A stretch of 64,000 nt of DNA. Origin: Orbaceae bacterium lpD01 (GTDB lineage: Bacteria; Pseudomonadota; Gammaproteobacteria; Enterobacterales; Orbaceae). A model generated the notes under the pieces. That model did not search any database and was not told the origin of the DNA. It saw nothing but the letters and a program-made list of their open reading frames with translations. Of this stretch, positions 18,003-27,582 are shown piece after piece. A program made the translations under genes and the position numbers. Every line of letters starts with the position of its first letter. Within the stretch, counting starts at the first letter, position 1. The DNA lies in NCBI GenBank assembly GCA_036251705.1, contig CP133959.1:868001-932000 (forward strand), in the 5' to 3' direction.

Positions 18003-19439
18003 ATGATGATGTGGGATAAAGGGTTATTAGTGCGTTATAGTGGACCACGCTATCGCCGAATTGTGGCTTTAATTGAAGACTATATTCAGCAAGGACTATT
18101 AGTCGATGGCGAGCGTCTGCCTGCTGAACGTCGTTTAGCTCAATTGTTAGAAATGAATCGTTCAACCGTGATCCATGCCCTTGATACACTGACTGAACGC
18201 GGTATTCTAGTTCGTAAAATCGGTAGTGGCACTTATGTGAATAATCAGAAATGGGGCGTGCTGAATTATCCCGTCATTAACTGGCAGCATCCGGTTTCGA
18301 TGACGGCAAAAGTCTCTCAATATAAGCAAAAAGTGCAACAGATTAAGCACCAAGCCAGAATTTCTCAGCAGACAGCCTATGATTTGGCCAATGGCGATTT
18401 ACCGGCTAATCTACTGCCTAAGCTCTCGCTACCGGCCATGACAGCGCAAGAGTTGATTGAACAAGAGGCTGATCCTGCTGCAAGCTTATCGGGCTTACTT
18501 TCACTAAAACAACATGTGATTGATTATTTAACCTTTCATTTTGCCATGACGGTCGATCCGGCAGAGATCTTGATAACGTCAGGTACTCAGCAGTCTCTAT
18601 TTTTACTCTCTCAAGGCCTATTAAAACCAGGGGATGCGGTCGGTATCGAAGCGCCTTCTTATTTCTATTCACTGCCGCTATTTCAGGCGGCGGGACTGCG
18701 CATGTATGGCATTGAGTGCGATGAAGAGGGGGTAACCGTGGCTGGACTGGACAAAGTTATGACTGAGCAGCGCTTAAAATGGATATTTATCAATCCGGTC
18801 TTCCAAAATCCAACTGGTCGCTGCATGAGCCTTGCTCGTAAACAAACGATTCTCGACTACTGTCATCAGCAATGTATTGGTATTATAGAAGATGATGCTT
18901 ATAGTGCGCTTTACTTTGATGAGCAAGTTCATCGTGCACCAATCAAACAATTAGATCGTTTTGGACAAGTTATCTATTTAGGTTCGTTATCGAAATATAT
19001 TGGCCGACATATCCGGATTGGCTGGATGATTGCCCCTGCGCATTTGGTGCGTCAGCTAGCCGAGATTCGTCAATACATTGATTCAGGATTGAGTATCTTG
19101 CCGCAGCTATTGGCACAAGACTATTTGGCCAACCATTATCAGCAACATCAGCAGAAATTAAGAACCTGTTTATCGCAGCGGCTGATGGGTATGCATCAGT
19201 GGTTAGCCACTGAGTATCGAGATAGCTTTGATTATCAGTTACCGAGCGGGGGATTGCATCTCTATTTAAAACTGCGTGCATCATCTCAGATCACAGAGCC
19301 ATCGATACTCAATACCTGGTTGTTAAAGCTGGTATTTATTGCGCAAGGCACTGAATTTGGCGATCGCCATGGACACTTCCGTTTAAGTTATGGCCATTTT
19401 TCTGGTGACTTATTGGGTGATGATATCACTCAAAAATAA
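18003..19439 (+). CDS. pdxR: MocR/PdxR-family regulator (GntR HTH fused to aminotransferase-like domain)
   Basis: The N-terminal winged helix (about residues 10-75, with RLPAERRLAQLLEMNRSTVIHALDTL) is followed by a fold-type I aminotransferase-like domain of about 350 residues. The PLP-lysine motif SLSKYIGRHIRIGW is intact, so the protein can probably bind PLP as effector. In known cases PdxR activates pdxST when PLP is low and represses when PLP binds. Divergent placement next to pdxS supports this role. The frame is open from a GTG at 17901, but the region before the triple ATG at 18003 looks like promoter and contains the inverted repeat, so I start there, giving 478 residues. Confidence 0.88.
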   Translation: MMMWDKGLLVRYSGPRYRRIVALIEDYIQQGLLVDGERLPAERRLAQLLEMNRSTVIHALDTLTERGILVRKIGSGTYVNNQKWGVLNYPVINWQHPVSMTAKVSQYKQKVQQIKHQARISQQTAYDLANGDLPANLLPKLSLPAMTAQELIEQEADPAASLSGLLSLKQHVIDYLTFHFAMTVDPAEILITSGTQQSLFLLSQGLLKPGDAVGIEAPSYFYSLPLFQAAGLRMYGIECDEEGVTVAGLDKVMTEQRLKWIFINPVFQNPTGRCMSLARKQTILDYCHQQCIGIIEDDAYSALYFDEQVHRAPIKQLDRFGQVIYLGSLSKYIGRHIRIGWMIAPAHLVRQLAEIRQYIDSGLSILPQLLAQDYLANHYQQHQQKLRTCLSQRLMGMHQWLATEYRDSFDYQLPSGGLHLYLKLRASSQITEPSILNTWLLKLVFIAQGTEFGDRHGHFRLSYGHFSGDLLGDDITQK

Positions 19440-19460
19440 AGGACGATATTTATCGTCCTT
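19439..19460. terminator. Shared hairpin terminator between pdxR and tkt
   Basis: AAGGACGATA (19439-19448) and TATCGTCCTT (19451-19460) form a 10-bp inverted repeat in the 49-base gap between two converging genes; it begins at the last base of the pdxR stop. It could act in both directions, although the T-tracts are short. Confidence 0.65.
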
Positions 19461-19488
19461 AATGTATCGAGCGAATGTTAGGCTTTGA

Positions 19489-21492
19489 CTATTTTAAGAG
19501 TGATTTAGCCTGTGCCACGACATTTTCAACCGTGAAGCCGAACTCTTTAAAGAGTAGCTCAGCAGGGGCTGATTCACCAAAGCTGCGCATACCAATAATA
19601 CGACCATTTAAGCCCACATATTTAAACCAGAAGTCGGCGATACCTGCTTCGATAGCGACGCGAGCAGTGACGACTGACGGTAATACCGATTCACGATAGG
19701 CCTGATCTTGACGATCAAACACCTCAGTTGCCGGCATTGACACGACGCGAACTTTATGGCCTTCTGCAGTTAATTTATCATAAGCGGCTACAGCAAGCTC
19801 TACTTCTGAACCGGTCGCAATCAAGATAAGTTCAGGCTGACCTGCACAATCTTTCAGAATATAACCACCACGATAGACATTCGCTAATTGCGCTAAATCA
19901 CGGGTTTGCTGAGCTAAATTCTGACGTGAGAAAATCAGTGCCGTTGGACCATTTTTATGCTCAATCGCATATTGCCAAGCGATAGCTGACTCAACCTGAT
20001 CACAAGGGCGCCATGTGCTCATATTAGGTGTATAACGTAAACTCGCCAGCTGCTCAACCGGTTGATGCGTTGGGCCATCTTCACCCAGACCAATTGAATC
20101 ATGCGTATAGACAAAGATATTACGAATTTTCATCAAAGCGGCCATACGAACCGCATTTCGGGCATATTCCATAAACATTAAGAATGTCGCACCATAAGGA
20201 ATAAAGCCACCATGTAGTGAAATACCATTCATGATAGCCGTCATACCAAATTCACGTACGCCATAATGGATATAGTTGCCGGCAGCATCTTCATTAATCG
20301 TCTTAGAGCCAGACCAAATCGTTAAATTACTCGGCGCAAGGTCGGCAGAGCCACCTAGATATTCTGGTAACACTTTACCGAAAGCTTCAATGGCATTTTG
20401 TGAGGCTTTACGGCTGGCAATATTCGCTGGATTATCTTGTAACTGTTGGATAAATGCTTTCGCCGTTGTCTGCCAGTTATCTGGTAAATCGCCTTGCATG
20501 CGACGAGTAAACTCTTTAGCCAGTTCCGGGAAGGCTTTTTGATAAGCCGCAAAACGATCGTTCCAGGTTTGTTCTAAATGCTGGCCTTTGATTTTGCCAT
20601 CCCACGCTTGATAGTAATTTTGTGGAATTTCAAATGGTCCATAGTGCCAGCCTAACGCTTTGCGTGTCGCTTCAATTTCAGCATCACCTAACGGTGCACC
20701 ATGGCTATCATGTGAACCCGCTTTATTTGGTGAACCGAAACCAATGATAGTTTTACAGATAATCAAGGTTGGTTTATCAGTCACAGCCTGCGCTTGTTCA
20801 ACGGCGAGTTTAATTTTTTCTGCATCATGACCATCTACATCACGAATAACATGCCAGTGATAAGCTTCAAATCGTTTCGCTGTATCATCGGTAAACCAGC
20901 CATCGACTTCACCGTCAATTGAGATACCGTTGTCATCATAAAAGGCGATAAGTTTACCGAGCTTTAAAGTACCAGCTAATGAACACGATTCATGGGAAAT
21001 GCCTTCCATTAGGCAGCCATCACCTAAAAAGGCATAGGTGTAATGATCAACAATATCGTAGCCAGGACGGTTGAATTGTGCCGCTAAGGTTTTTTCGGCA
21101 ATCGCCATACCCACCGCATTAGAGATACCTTGACCTAACGGGCCGGTCGTGGTTTCGATGCCGGGTGCGTAATCGTATTCTGGATGACCAGGCGTTTTAG
21201 AATGTAACTGACGGAACTGCTTTAAATCTTCAATAGAGAGATCATAGCCGGTTAAATGTAACAGGCTATAAATAAGCATTGAACCATGGCCATTTGATAG
21301 GACAAAGCGGTCACGATCAGCCCAGTGCGGATTGGTTGGGTTATGTTTTAAAAAGCCACGCCATAAAACTTCAGCGATATCCGCCATACCCATTGGTGCG
21401 CCAGGGTGGCCCGATTTCGCTTTTTGAACGCCATCCATACTAAGTGCGCGAATAGCATTAGCGAGTTCTCGATGTGAAAGTGCAGTAGTCAT
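19489..21492 (-). CDS. tkt: Transketolase
   Basis: Moves two-carbon units between pentose phosphate pathway sugars using thiamine diphosphate; it produces ribose 5-phosphate and erythrose 4-phosphate for nucleotides, aromatics and vitamin B6. The 667-residue protein has [18 protein letters not shown] near residue 69, the ThDP/magnesium motif [12 protein letters not shown] near 156, and the transketolase signature [14 protein letters not shown] near 464. It follows tal by 93 bases, with a small hairpin between them, so they form a tal-tkt unit. E. coli pairs talA with tktB in the same order. Confidence 0.97.
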   Translation of the reverse strand: MTTALSHRELANAIRALSMDGVQKAKSGHPGAPMGMADIAEVLWRGFLKHNPTNPHWADRDRFVLSNGHGSMLIYSLLHLTGYDLSIEDLKQFRQLHSKTPGHPEYDYAPGIETTTGPLGQGISNAVGMAIAEKTLAAQFNRPGYDIVDHYTYAFLGDGCLMEGISHESCSLAGTLKLGKLIAFYDDNGISIDGEVDGWFTDDTAKRFEAYHWHVIRDVDGHDAEKIKLAVEQAQAVTDKPTLIICKTIIGFGSPNKAGSHDSHGAPLGDAEIEATRKALGWHYGPFEIPQNYYQAWDGKIKGQHLEQTWNDRFAAYQKAFPELAKEFTRRMQGDLPDNWQTTAKAFIQQLQDNPANIASRKASQNAIEAFGKVLPEYLGGSADLAPSNLTIWSGSKTINEDAAGNYIHYGVREFGMTAIMNGISLHGGFIPYGATFLMFMEYARNAVRMAALMKIRNIFVYTHDSIGLGEDGPTHQPVEQLASLRYTPNMSTWRPCDQVESAIAWQYAIEHKNGPTALIFSRQNLAQQTRDLAQLANVYRGGYILKDCAGQPELILIATGSEVELAVAAYDKLTAEGHKVRVVSMPATEVFDRQDQAYRESVLPSVVTARVAIEAGIADFWFKYVGLNGRIIGMRSFGESAPAELLFKEFGFTVENVVAQAKSLLK

Positions 21493-21557
21493 TTATTATA
21501 TACTCCGTTTAGTCATCTTTATTCTTGTCCGAACAATCGGTTAAATCTGATTTAGAT

Positions 21558-21577
21558 AAGCCCTCGGATGAGGGCTT
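21558..21577 (-). terminator. Hairpin between tal and tkt
   Basis: AAGCCCTC (21558-21565) and GAGGGCTT (21570-21577) make a strong 8-bp stem with a GGAT loop, nine bases after the tal stop. The minus-strand sequence after it lacks a long T-run, so it may only attenuate read-through into tkt or protect the tal mRNA 3' end. Confidence 0.6.
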
Positions 21578-21585
21578 TGGGGATA

Positions 21586-22536
21586 TTACAGTTGTTGGAT
21601 GAGCATATCTTCAAGTTTCTGCTGATCGGCCGCGAATAAGCGAATACCTTCCGCTAGTTTCTCGACAGCCATTGCATCTGAGTTATGCTGCCAACGGAAC
21701 TCAATCTCGGTCATCGGGCTCGGTCTGTTGGTGGCATTTTTTGCCGGTGACAGACGACGTTCGACTGGATCGGTAGATGCTTTCAGTTCATTGAGCAGGG
21801 CTGGTGAAATAGTTAAACGATCACAACCTGCCAGGGCTAAAATTTGCTCTTTTTTGCGGAAGCTGGCGCCCATGACAACCGTTTCATAACGATTTTCTTT
21901 ATAGTAGTTATAGATATTACGTACCGATACCACACCCGGATCTTCATCAGCGATATAATTTGTTACTGGCTGTTTAGCTTGATACCAGTCATAGATACGG
22001 CCAACGAAAGGGGAAATAAGGAATACACCCGCTTCAGCACAGGCTCTGGCTTGTGCAAAAGAGAAGAGTAACGTCAGGTTACAATTAATCCCTTCACGTT
22101 CTAACTCTTCCGCGGCTTGAATACCTTCCCAGGTTGCAGCAATCTTAATCAGAATGCGTGATTTATCGATACCTTTTTCTTTATATAGTGCGATTAATTT
22201 ACGCGCTTTAGCCAGACACATTCCTCTATCAAATGAGAGGCGTGCATCCACTTCGGTTGAGATACGACCCGGGACATATTTTAAAATCTCAGCACCAATA
22301 TTGACCGCAACTTGATCGCTGGCATTAATTAGCTGAGTCTCTTTGTTGCCACCCTGTTTTTTAGCCGTGTTAATCGCATCATCAATGAGATATTTATATT
22401 GGGGTAATTGAGCCGCTTTTAAAATAAGAGAAGGATTGGTTGTGGCATCTTCAGGGGAGAATTGCTTAATCGAATCAATATCTCCGGTATCAGCAACAAC
22501 AACAGTGTATTTTTTTAATTCGTCTAGTTGGCTCAT
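21586..22536 (-). CDS. tal: Transaldolase
   Basis: Transfers dihydroxyacetone units between sedoheptulose 7-phosphate and glyceraldehyde 3-phosphate. The 316-residue length and the signatures DATTNPSLI (near residue 30), VDARLSFD and [15 protein letters not shown] (with the Schiff-base lysine near 131) place it in the TalA/TalB class. It precedes tkt on the same strand, and upstream is a 714-base gap with a strong CRP-like site and then a SorC-family regulator gene. I do not assign talA versus talB, as sequence alone does not settle it. Confidence 0.96.
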   Translation of the reverse strand: MSQLDELKKYTVVVADTGDIDSIKQFSPEDATTNPSLILKAAQLPQYKYLIDDAINTAKKQGGNKETQLINASDQVAVNIGAEILKYVPGRISTEVDARLSFDRGMCLAKARKLIALYKEKGIDKSRILIKIAATWEGIQAAEELEREGINCNLTLLFSFAQARACAEAGVFLISPFVGRIYDWYQAKQPVTNYIADEDPGVVSVRNIYNYYKENRYETVVMGASFRKKEQILALAGCDRLTISPALLNELKASTDPVERRLSPAKNATNRPSPMTEIEFRWQHNSDAMAVEKLAEGIRLFAADQQKLEDMLIQQL

Positions 22537-22676
22537 CTTTTTATATCCTCAAGTTTAAATTCTAAGTAAAACTCGTTCGTTAAAATCTGATAAATTAGGT
22601 GATGTAATAGGTCAAATTATATCAATAAGCACGAAATAAGCTATGAATAACGTCTCTTTCCATTTTGAAAATCGAT

Positions 22677-22698
22677 AAGTATGATCTAGATCGCATAA
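22677..22698. promoter_or_regulatory. CRP binding site upstream of tal
   Basis: The 22 bases match the E. coli CRP consensus at 17 positions: the core TGATCTAGATC is identical, flanked by AAGTA on the left and GCATAA on the right, with mismatches only at positions 3, 5, 17, 21 and 22. It is centred 151 bases upstream of the tal start codon, a sensible place for activation of a promoter with a leader of about 100 nucleotides. Confidence 0.7.
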
Positions 22699-22995
22699 CT
22701 CTGCTTATCTATCGGACTTTAGCTACCTTATTTGCTGAATTAATCAACAGTGACACGGTGAAAATAAATCGTTTTGGCTGATTAATCAGTATGATAATTA
22801 AGCGATAACAGCGCTAAATACGCAAACGCGATTAAACTGAACATCGGTTATTGTTTATCATCTCATTAGTTCACTGACATCATTATCTACAGCATCCTTA
22901 CTGATAGGTTATCATTCATCAAGATGGGTATCTCAGCATGTTGCGTCAGCCTATCGATGTGATCAGTCAATGATGATGATTAAGCAGTCTTATTT

Positions 22996-23009
22996 TGTTC
23001 AAATGAACA
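22996..23009. promoter_or_regulatory. TGTTCA/TGAACA palindrome, possible SorC-family operator
   Basis: TGTTCA (22996-23001) and TGAACA (23004-23009) are perfect inverted halves around AA. TGAACA-like half-sites occur in operators of several SorC/DeoR-type sugar regulators, and the SorC-family gene is the next one upstream. Assignment is inference from sequence shape and location only. Confidence 0.35.
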
Positions 23010-23137
23010 TGATGGTAACTTTTGTTAATTCAGTATATCGATAATCTCAGTGTTGATCAAGCTATCCCTTTAGCTGAATTGAGTGGCAGTACCGATAGCA
23101 TTGATTGTAAAATGATATTGTAGACTGCGCGCATACG

Positions 23138-23170
23138 GGTTAAATCTCTTTGTGATAGTGAGATTTAACC
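23138..23170. repeat. 11-bp inverted repeat downstream of the SorC-family gene
   Basis: GGTTAAATCTC (23138-23148) and GAGATTTAACC (23160-23170) are perfect complements with an 11-base spacer, about 80 bases after the regulator's stop. There is no T-tract on either strand, so it is either a factor-dependent transcript end or a protein-binding site. Confidence 0.55.
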
Positions 23171-23250
23171 ATCCGATTAACAAGCCGTTCGCTTGAACAG
23201 TAAAGATAGTCAGCTAAGCGTGATAGTGATAAGCGGTTAAATGCGCTGAC

Positions 23251-24222
23251 TTAAGGTTGATTCTTCAGTAAATTAAGTACCGTACGCGCATTGCTGGCAC
23301 TGGTAGCAATCACATCGATAACCCCTGAGCGTAACGCACCTAAAATAGCCATGGCTTTGGTATTTTCTGAGGCTATCGCAATGACACAAGGAATCTGTTT
23401 AAGTTCTTCAATACTTAAGCCAATCACCCGATCGTTCATCACGGTATCCACACTGTGCCCCTGAAGATTAAAAAAGCCATAACCGGCAATATCACCCACG
23501 ACACCTTGATTGATACTGGCATCGGTAATCTCTTGTGGGGTAAACCAGCCGAGTTGAACCATATAACTGTTTTCATTCATATCGCCCAAACCGACTAACG
23601 CGATATCGGCTTTACGCGCCCGATCCAGTGTCTCTTTGATGACCCGGTTTTGCATAAAAACGTGTTTGGTCTCTCGGTTTTCGACATAAGCCGGCGCATA
23701 CAGTGTTTCACTGGCGGCGTTAAATTTACGGGCTAGATTTCGGCTAATATGATCGGCATCGATAAATTCACCATCGCGTAGTGTACCGCCAATCCCGCTG
23801 ATAAATTTGCACTGTTTTTCTGGAAAAACGCCAATGTGGCTGGCCACAGCGGCCACATTACGACCTTGACCGACAGCAACAGTCATGCCATTTTTTAATA
23901 GGGTTGAGAGATAGTTGGTGACTAACGAGGCGACTTGCTGACGCTGCTCCGTCTCATCTTGATGATCAACGGCGATTAACGCTCGTTTCAGATTAAAATG
24001 TTGTAAAAATTGCTGCTCGATGCGCGAACTGAATATTGGATGATATTTAACATTGATTTCAACAATGCCTTCTGCCCGGGCTTTTTTGAGCAAACGACCG
24101 ACTTTGATACGTGAGATATTAAATCGTTTGGCGATCTCTTCTTGAGTTTGTTCATGTTGATAGTAGGCTACGGCGATTTCTGTCAGTAACTCACTATCTT
24201 GATTTTCTTCAAAAATATCCAT
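23251..24222 (-). CDS. SorC-family sugar-sensing transcriptional regulator
   Basis: A 323-residue regulator with an N-terminal helix-turn-helix (about residues 27-53, EEIAKRFNISRIKVGRLLKK) and a long C-terminal sugar-phosphate-binding domain of the SorC/DeoR-Bsu type, recognisable from VAVGQGRNVAAVA, ISGIGGTLRDGEFIDAD and DIALVGLGDM. Such proteins bind phosphorylated sugars and release or engage operator DNA. It is transcribed toward tal-tkt, which makes pentose phosphate intermediates natural candidate effectors; no experiment or database was consulted. Its own promoter region is the 311-base gap up to ppa. Confidence 0.88.
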   Translation of the reverse strand: MDIFEENQDSELLTEIAVAYYQHEQTQEEIAKRFNISRIKVGRLLKKARAEGIVEINVKYHPIFSSRIEQQFLQHFNLKRALIAVDHQDETEQRQQVASLVTNYLSTLLKNGMTVAVGQGRNVAAVASHIGVFPEKQCKFISGIGGTLRDGEFIDADHISRNLARKFNAASETLYAPAYVENRETKHVFMQNRVIKETLDRARKADIALVGLGDMNENSYMVQLGWFTPQEITDASINQGVVGDIAGYGFFNLQGHSVDTVMNDRVIGLSIEELKQIPCVIAIASENTKAMAILGALRSGVIDVIATSASNARTVLNLLKNQP

Positions 24223-24533
24223 TTAGGCGCCTTAATATAACCATGGTGTCTGCTTTTTATCTTGATGATCGAGTCTGCGATGATATCGTCAATATGTGCT
24301 TAATCTGCGCATACTTATCAATTATCTGATTGTTATATCATAATTGAGAGATGAAAGCCTAAATAATTATACGGGCTCATCTTTTAACTGCGTCATATCG
24401 ATTGATGCTTTGGTATGAAACAATCAGGGTAAAATACGCCGAAAGGCCGCTGAACGATATTGATATAAAGTTCGATTGTGGATAAAAAAAGCCTCCAAAA
24501 TGAAGGCTTTTAGTCTATTTTTATTGCATTAAA
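24223..24533. other. Gap between ppa and the SorC-family gene
   Basis: 311 bases containing the ppa terminator at 24484-24510 and, nearer 24223-24350, AT-rich DNA that should hold the regulator's promoter. No open reading frame of interest and no further repeat was seen. Confidence 0.4.
24484..24510 (-). terminator. Rho-independent terminator of ppa
   Basis: AAAGCCT (24488-24494) pairs with AGGCTTT (24504-24510), and the A-run at 24484-24490 reads as a T-tract on the minus strand immediately after the stem. It lies 24 bases past the ppa stop. Confidence 0.82.
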
Positions 24534-25061
24534 TTATTTTTTTGCTCGTTCAAATGACGCTAGGATCTCATCACGCGCTGCATCAACATTAGCCCAGCCA
24601 TCAATTTTTACCCATTTACCCTTTTCAAGGTCTTTGTAGTGTTCAAAGAAATGCGCAATTTGCGCTTTCAGTGATTCAGGCAGATCGTTAACATCTTTAA
24701 TATGATCATACTCTTTGGTTAATTTTGAGTGAGGGACGGCAACGAGCTTCGCATCTTGTCCTGCTTCATCACTCATATTTAACACACCGACCGGACGGCA
24801 ACGAATCACTGAGCCTGGTTGAAGTGGGAAAGGGGTTGGAACCAGCACGTCAACGGGATCACCATCAAGTGATAATGTATTGTTGATATAACCATAATTA
24901 CATGGATAGAACATGGCGGTTGACATGAAGCGATCAACAAACAGTGAACCAGATGCTTTATCTACTTCATATTTGATTGGATCGGCATTGGCTGGAATTT
25001 CAATTACCACATAAATATCATCAGGTAACTCTTTTCCAGCTGGTACATTATTTAAACCCAT
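24534..25061 (-). CDS. ppa: Inorganic pyrophosphatase (family I)
   Basis: Hydrolyses pyrophosphate from biosynthetic reactions, cytoplasmic and magnesium-dependent, usually a hexamer. The 175-residue protein begins [23 protein letters not shown] like the E. coli enzyme, and contains the active-site signature DGDPVDVLV (near residue 65) with its three aspartates, and [12 protein letters not shown]. It is monocistronic, with a terminator immediately downstream and its promoter in the 162-base gap up to darP. Confidence 0.97.
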   Translation of the reverse strand: MGLNNVPAGKELPDDIYVVIEIPANADPIKYEVDKASGSLFVDRFMSTAMFYPCNYGYINNTLSLDGDPVDVLVPTPFPLQPGSVIRCRPVGVLNMSDEAGQDAKLVAVPHSKLTKEYDHIKDVNDLPESLKAQIAHFFEHYKDLEKGKWVKIDGWANVDAARDEILASFERAKK

Positions 25062-25223
25062 TTCGTTTTCCTCTATAGTCTATAAATTAAGATGTAAAGT
25101 GTTATTACTCGATACATCTCTCAATATGTTTTGTTTAATCACTGAATATGGCCCTATGAATTATCGATAGATAGTTTCATGCTGCTTATCGTGACGATAT
25201 CAATTCGGTCTATATTATAAAGA

Positions 25224-25772
25224 TTATTGCGCTTCACTCAATTCTTTTAAGTACTGGAATATCTGTTTGGCTGATTTATTCGGCTTATTGGTTTGCAGCT
25301 CTTTTTTAGCTGTTCGGGCTAATGTGCGCAGTAACTGTCTGTCAGCGGTAGGGTAGAGCGACATAATCTGTTCTGCATCGCCGCTTTCGACTAAATTATC
25401 ACGCAGTTGCTCTATTCGATGCAATAAGGTGATTTGCTGATTATGCTTATTTTTGAGTTTATCTAACGCTTCATTGATCGGCTCAATATCCCGGCTGCGG
25501 AGTAATTTACCCACCCACTGAATTTGTCTGCGATAACCCTCTTTTTTTATTCTTTGCGCAAGTTCAATAGAGGCTTTTAAGCTATCATCAAGCGGAATCT
25601 TTTCTAATTCATTTTTACTTAACTTGATTAATTCTACACCAAGTTTTTTGAGCTCTTCAGCATCACGTTTAATCTCACTTTTACTGACCCATATAATTTC
25701 ATCATCGTCATCAAATGCAGCATCTTGTTCAGGAGAGTGATTGTGCCAAAGTTCATCTTGTTGTTTATTCAT
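25224..25772 (-). CDS. darP: Ribosome-associated protein DarP (YjgA family)
   Basis: DarP (formerly YjgA, DUF615) binds late precursors of the 50S subunit and helps 23S rRNA maturation near the peptidyl transferase centre. The 182-residue chain is highly charged and helical; the family segments [18 protein letters not shown] (residues 28-45) and [16 protein letters not shown] (near 77) are clear. It is divergent from pmbA, the same neighbour pair as in E. coli. Confidence 0.93.
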   Translation of the reverse strand: MNKQQDELWHNHSPEQDAAFDDDDEIIWVSKSEIKRDAEELKKLGVELIKLSKNELEKIPLDDSLKASIELAQRIKKEGYRRQIQWVGKLLRSRDIEPINEALDKLKNKHNQQITLLHRIEQLRDNLVESGDAEQIMSLYPTADRQLLRTLARTAKKELQTNKPNKSAKQIFQYLKELSEAQ

Positions 25773-26235
25773 AGCGAGCCTGTTGATATAAAATAAATAA
25801 AAATGCGCAATAAAATTTGCTGCATGGCTATTTTAACCGAAAAACGTTTGTTTATCAGCACTGATTCAGTGATTAGTGTGCTGTTCTGCGATAATATATC
25901 ATCAATCAACCTGATATAAGCGCAATTTTTCTTTTTTTTGTATTATTAATCATTAAGTTATGTTTTATTGCGCGGCGCAGAGAACGATAGAATTATTTTA
26001 TCATCGATAGTCAGATATCGATAAATCGGTGTGGTTGCTGAAGAGGACTATTTTCTCTGTAAATTAGCGCTTGAATAGAGAATTATTGCTGTTTTATTGA
26101 CTGATAACGTCAGTCGTTATCATGATAAAATCGTCGCTAACTTTAAGATTTCTATATCATGATGAGAATGATTGATACAATAATAAATGAATATAGCGTA
26201 TGATAATTCTCATTGATTAATGGTATTTGAAAAAG
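25773..26235. other. Divergent darP/pmbA control region
   Basis: 463 bases with no gene. The pmbA-proximal half is rich in short palindromes, listed as a separate feature. Near the pmbA start, ATGAGAAT (26162-26169) and ATTCTCAT (26206-26213) are perfect inverted copies 36 bases apart; they look partly like Fur half-sites but do not make a full Fur box. Confidence 0.4.
26102..26128. repeat. Overlapping palindromes upstream of pmbA
   Basis: TGATAACG (26102-26109) and CGTTATCA (26115-26122) form an 8-bp perfect stem with a 5-base loop, and the second arm overlaps a 12-bp perfect palindrome TTATCATGATAA (26117-26128). The two structures are mutually exclusive because they share bases 26117-26122. 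Confidence 0.6.
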
Positions 26236-27582
26236 ATGAAGATTAACAAAATTAAGCAAGATGCGTCAGCGCAAAAAGAGAAACTTTCTCAGGCGGTTCA
26301 GTTGGCTTTAAATGAATCGATGAAGGTGGCAGAGGCCGCAGAAGTGGCGATAACACAATCAACCGGTATTGATGTTAGCACGCGTCTGGGTAATATCGAG
26401 AATGTCGAATTTAATAGTGATGGCGCATTAAGTATTGTTGTCTATAGTCAACATAGAAAAGGCAGTGCATCGACTAATGCGCTTTCGCCTCAAGCGATTA
26501 AACAAGCGGTCAAAGCGGCATTAGATATCATGCAATATACCAGTGTCGATCCTAATTCAGGCATTGGTGATAAAGCCCTAATGGCTTTTAATGCGCCAGA
26601 TTTAGATCTTTTTTATCCCAGTGATCTCAATGTCGATAATGCGGTTAAATTGGCGTTAGATGCCGAACAGGCTGCACTGGCTATTCCGCAAATTACCAGC
26701 AGTGATGGCAGCAGCTATAGTAGTAGTTATGGTATTCATGTTTATGGTAATAGCCATGGCATGTTAGAGAGTTATTGTGCGAGTCGCCATTCATTATCAA
26801 CGTGCGTGATAGCGGAGCAAGACGGCCAAATGGAGCGTAGTTACGCTTATACCACAGCCCGAGATACGCGAGATTTACGTTTAGCGCAATGGGTTGGCGA
26901 AGAAGCCGCCAATAAGACGATTGCTCATTTAGGTGCAAGGCAAATTGAGACCATGAATGTACCGGTCTTATTTAGTGCTGAGGTAGCAACTGGATTATTT
27001 AGTCATTTAGCCGGCGCTTTAAGTGGCGGCGCTATTTATCGTCAATCTTCATTTTTAGTTGATGCGCTCGGTCGTCAAATCTTTCCGTCCTGGCTCAATA
27101 TTGTAGAAAATCCGCATATTTTAAAAGGGCTGGGTTCGGCACCTTTTGATAGTGAGGGCACGCGTACAAAACAACAAGAGATTATCCGTGATGGTGTTGT
27201 CAGTACCTACTTACTAGGTAACTATTCGGCCCGTAAATTGGGGTTGATTACAACCGGTCATGCCAGTGGTATTCATAACTGGCAAATCAGTCCTAATCAT
27301 GGTGCATTTGAGGATATGCTCAAATTGATGGATCGCGGTTTACTGGTCACCTCATTAATGGGCCAGGGCGTGAATATGATTACGGGTGATTATTCGCGTG
27401 GTGCCAGCGGTTTTTGGGTCAAAAATGGCCAGATACAGTATCCGGTCAATGAGGTGACGATTGCCGGTAATTTAAGTGAGATGTTTAACCAGATTATCGC
27501 GATTGGACGTGATACAGAAATGCGTGGTCGTATTCAAACGGGTTCAGTATTAATTGAAAATATGAGTATAGCCGGTAAATAG
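26236..27582 (+). CDS. pmbA: Metalloprotease PmbA (TldE)
   Basis: Partner of TldD in a heterodimeric zinc protease that degrades unfolded peptides and, in E. coli, matures microcin B17 and degrades the CcdA antitoxin. The 448-residue protein matches the PmbA subunit, with the early VEFNSDGALSIVVYSQHRKGSAS segment, the GSAPFDSEGT motif near residue 305 and NHGAFEDML. PmbA lacks the metal site, which sits in TldD; tldD is not in this window. I use the ATG at 26236; a TTG at 26227 is also in frame. It is monocistronic and divergent from darP. Confidence 0.95.
   Translation: MKINKIKQDASAQKEKLSQAVQLALNESMKVAEAAEVAITQSTGIDVSTRLGNIENVEFNSDGALSIVVYSQHRKGSASTNALSPQAIKQAVKAALDIMQYTSVDPNSGIGDKALMAFNAPDLDLFYPSDLNVDNAVKLALDAEQAALAIPQITSSDGSSYSSSYGIHVYGNSHGMLESYCASRHSLSTCVIAEQDGQMERSYAYTTARDTRDLRLAQWVGEEAANKTIAHLGARQIETMNVPVLFSAEVATGLFSHLAGALSGGAIYRQSSFLVDALGRQIFPSWLNIVENPHILKGLGSAPFDSEGTRTKQQEIIRDGVVSTYLLGNYSARKLGLITTGHASGIHNWQISPNHGAFEDMLKLMDRGLLVTSLMGQGVNMITGDYSRGASGFWVKNGQIQYPVNEVTIAGNLSEMFNQIIAIGRDTEMRGRIQTGSVLIENMSIAGK

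Larger units (their letters stand above)
22537..23250. other. 714-base non-coding region upstream of tal
   Basis: The longest gene-free stretch in the window. It holds three notable elements listed separately: a CRP-like site at 22677-22698, a TGTTCA-AA-TGAACA palindrome at 22996-23009, and an 11-bp inverted repeat at 23138-23170. No convincing open reading frame or recognisable small RNA was seen. It probably carries the tal promoter and the 3' untranslated region of the SorC-family gene. Confidence 0.5.

Noticed and set aside
26160-26215. Fur box upstream of pmbA
   Set aside because: The GATAAT/ATGAGA fragments match single hexamers only; no 19-base Fur site is formed, and pmbA has no known iron link.
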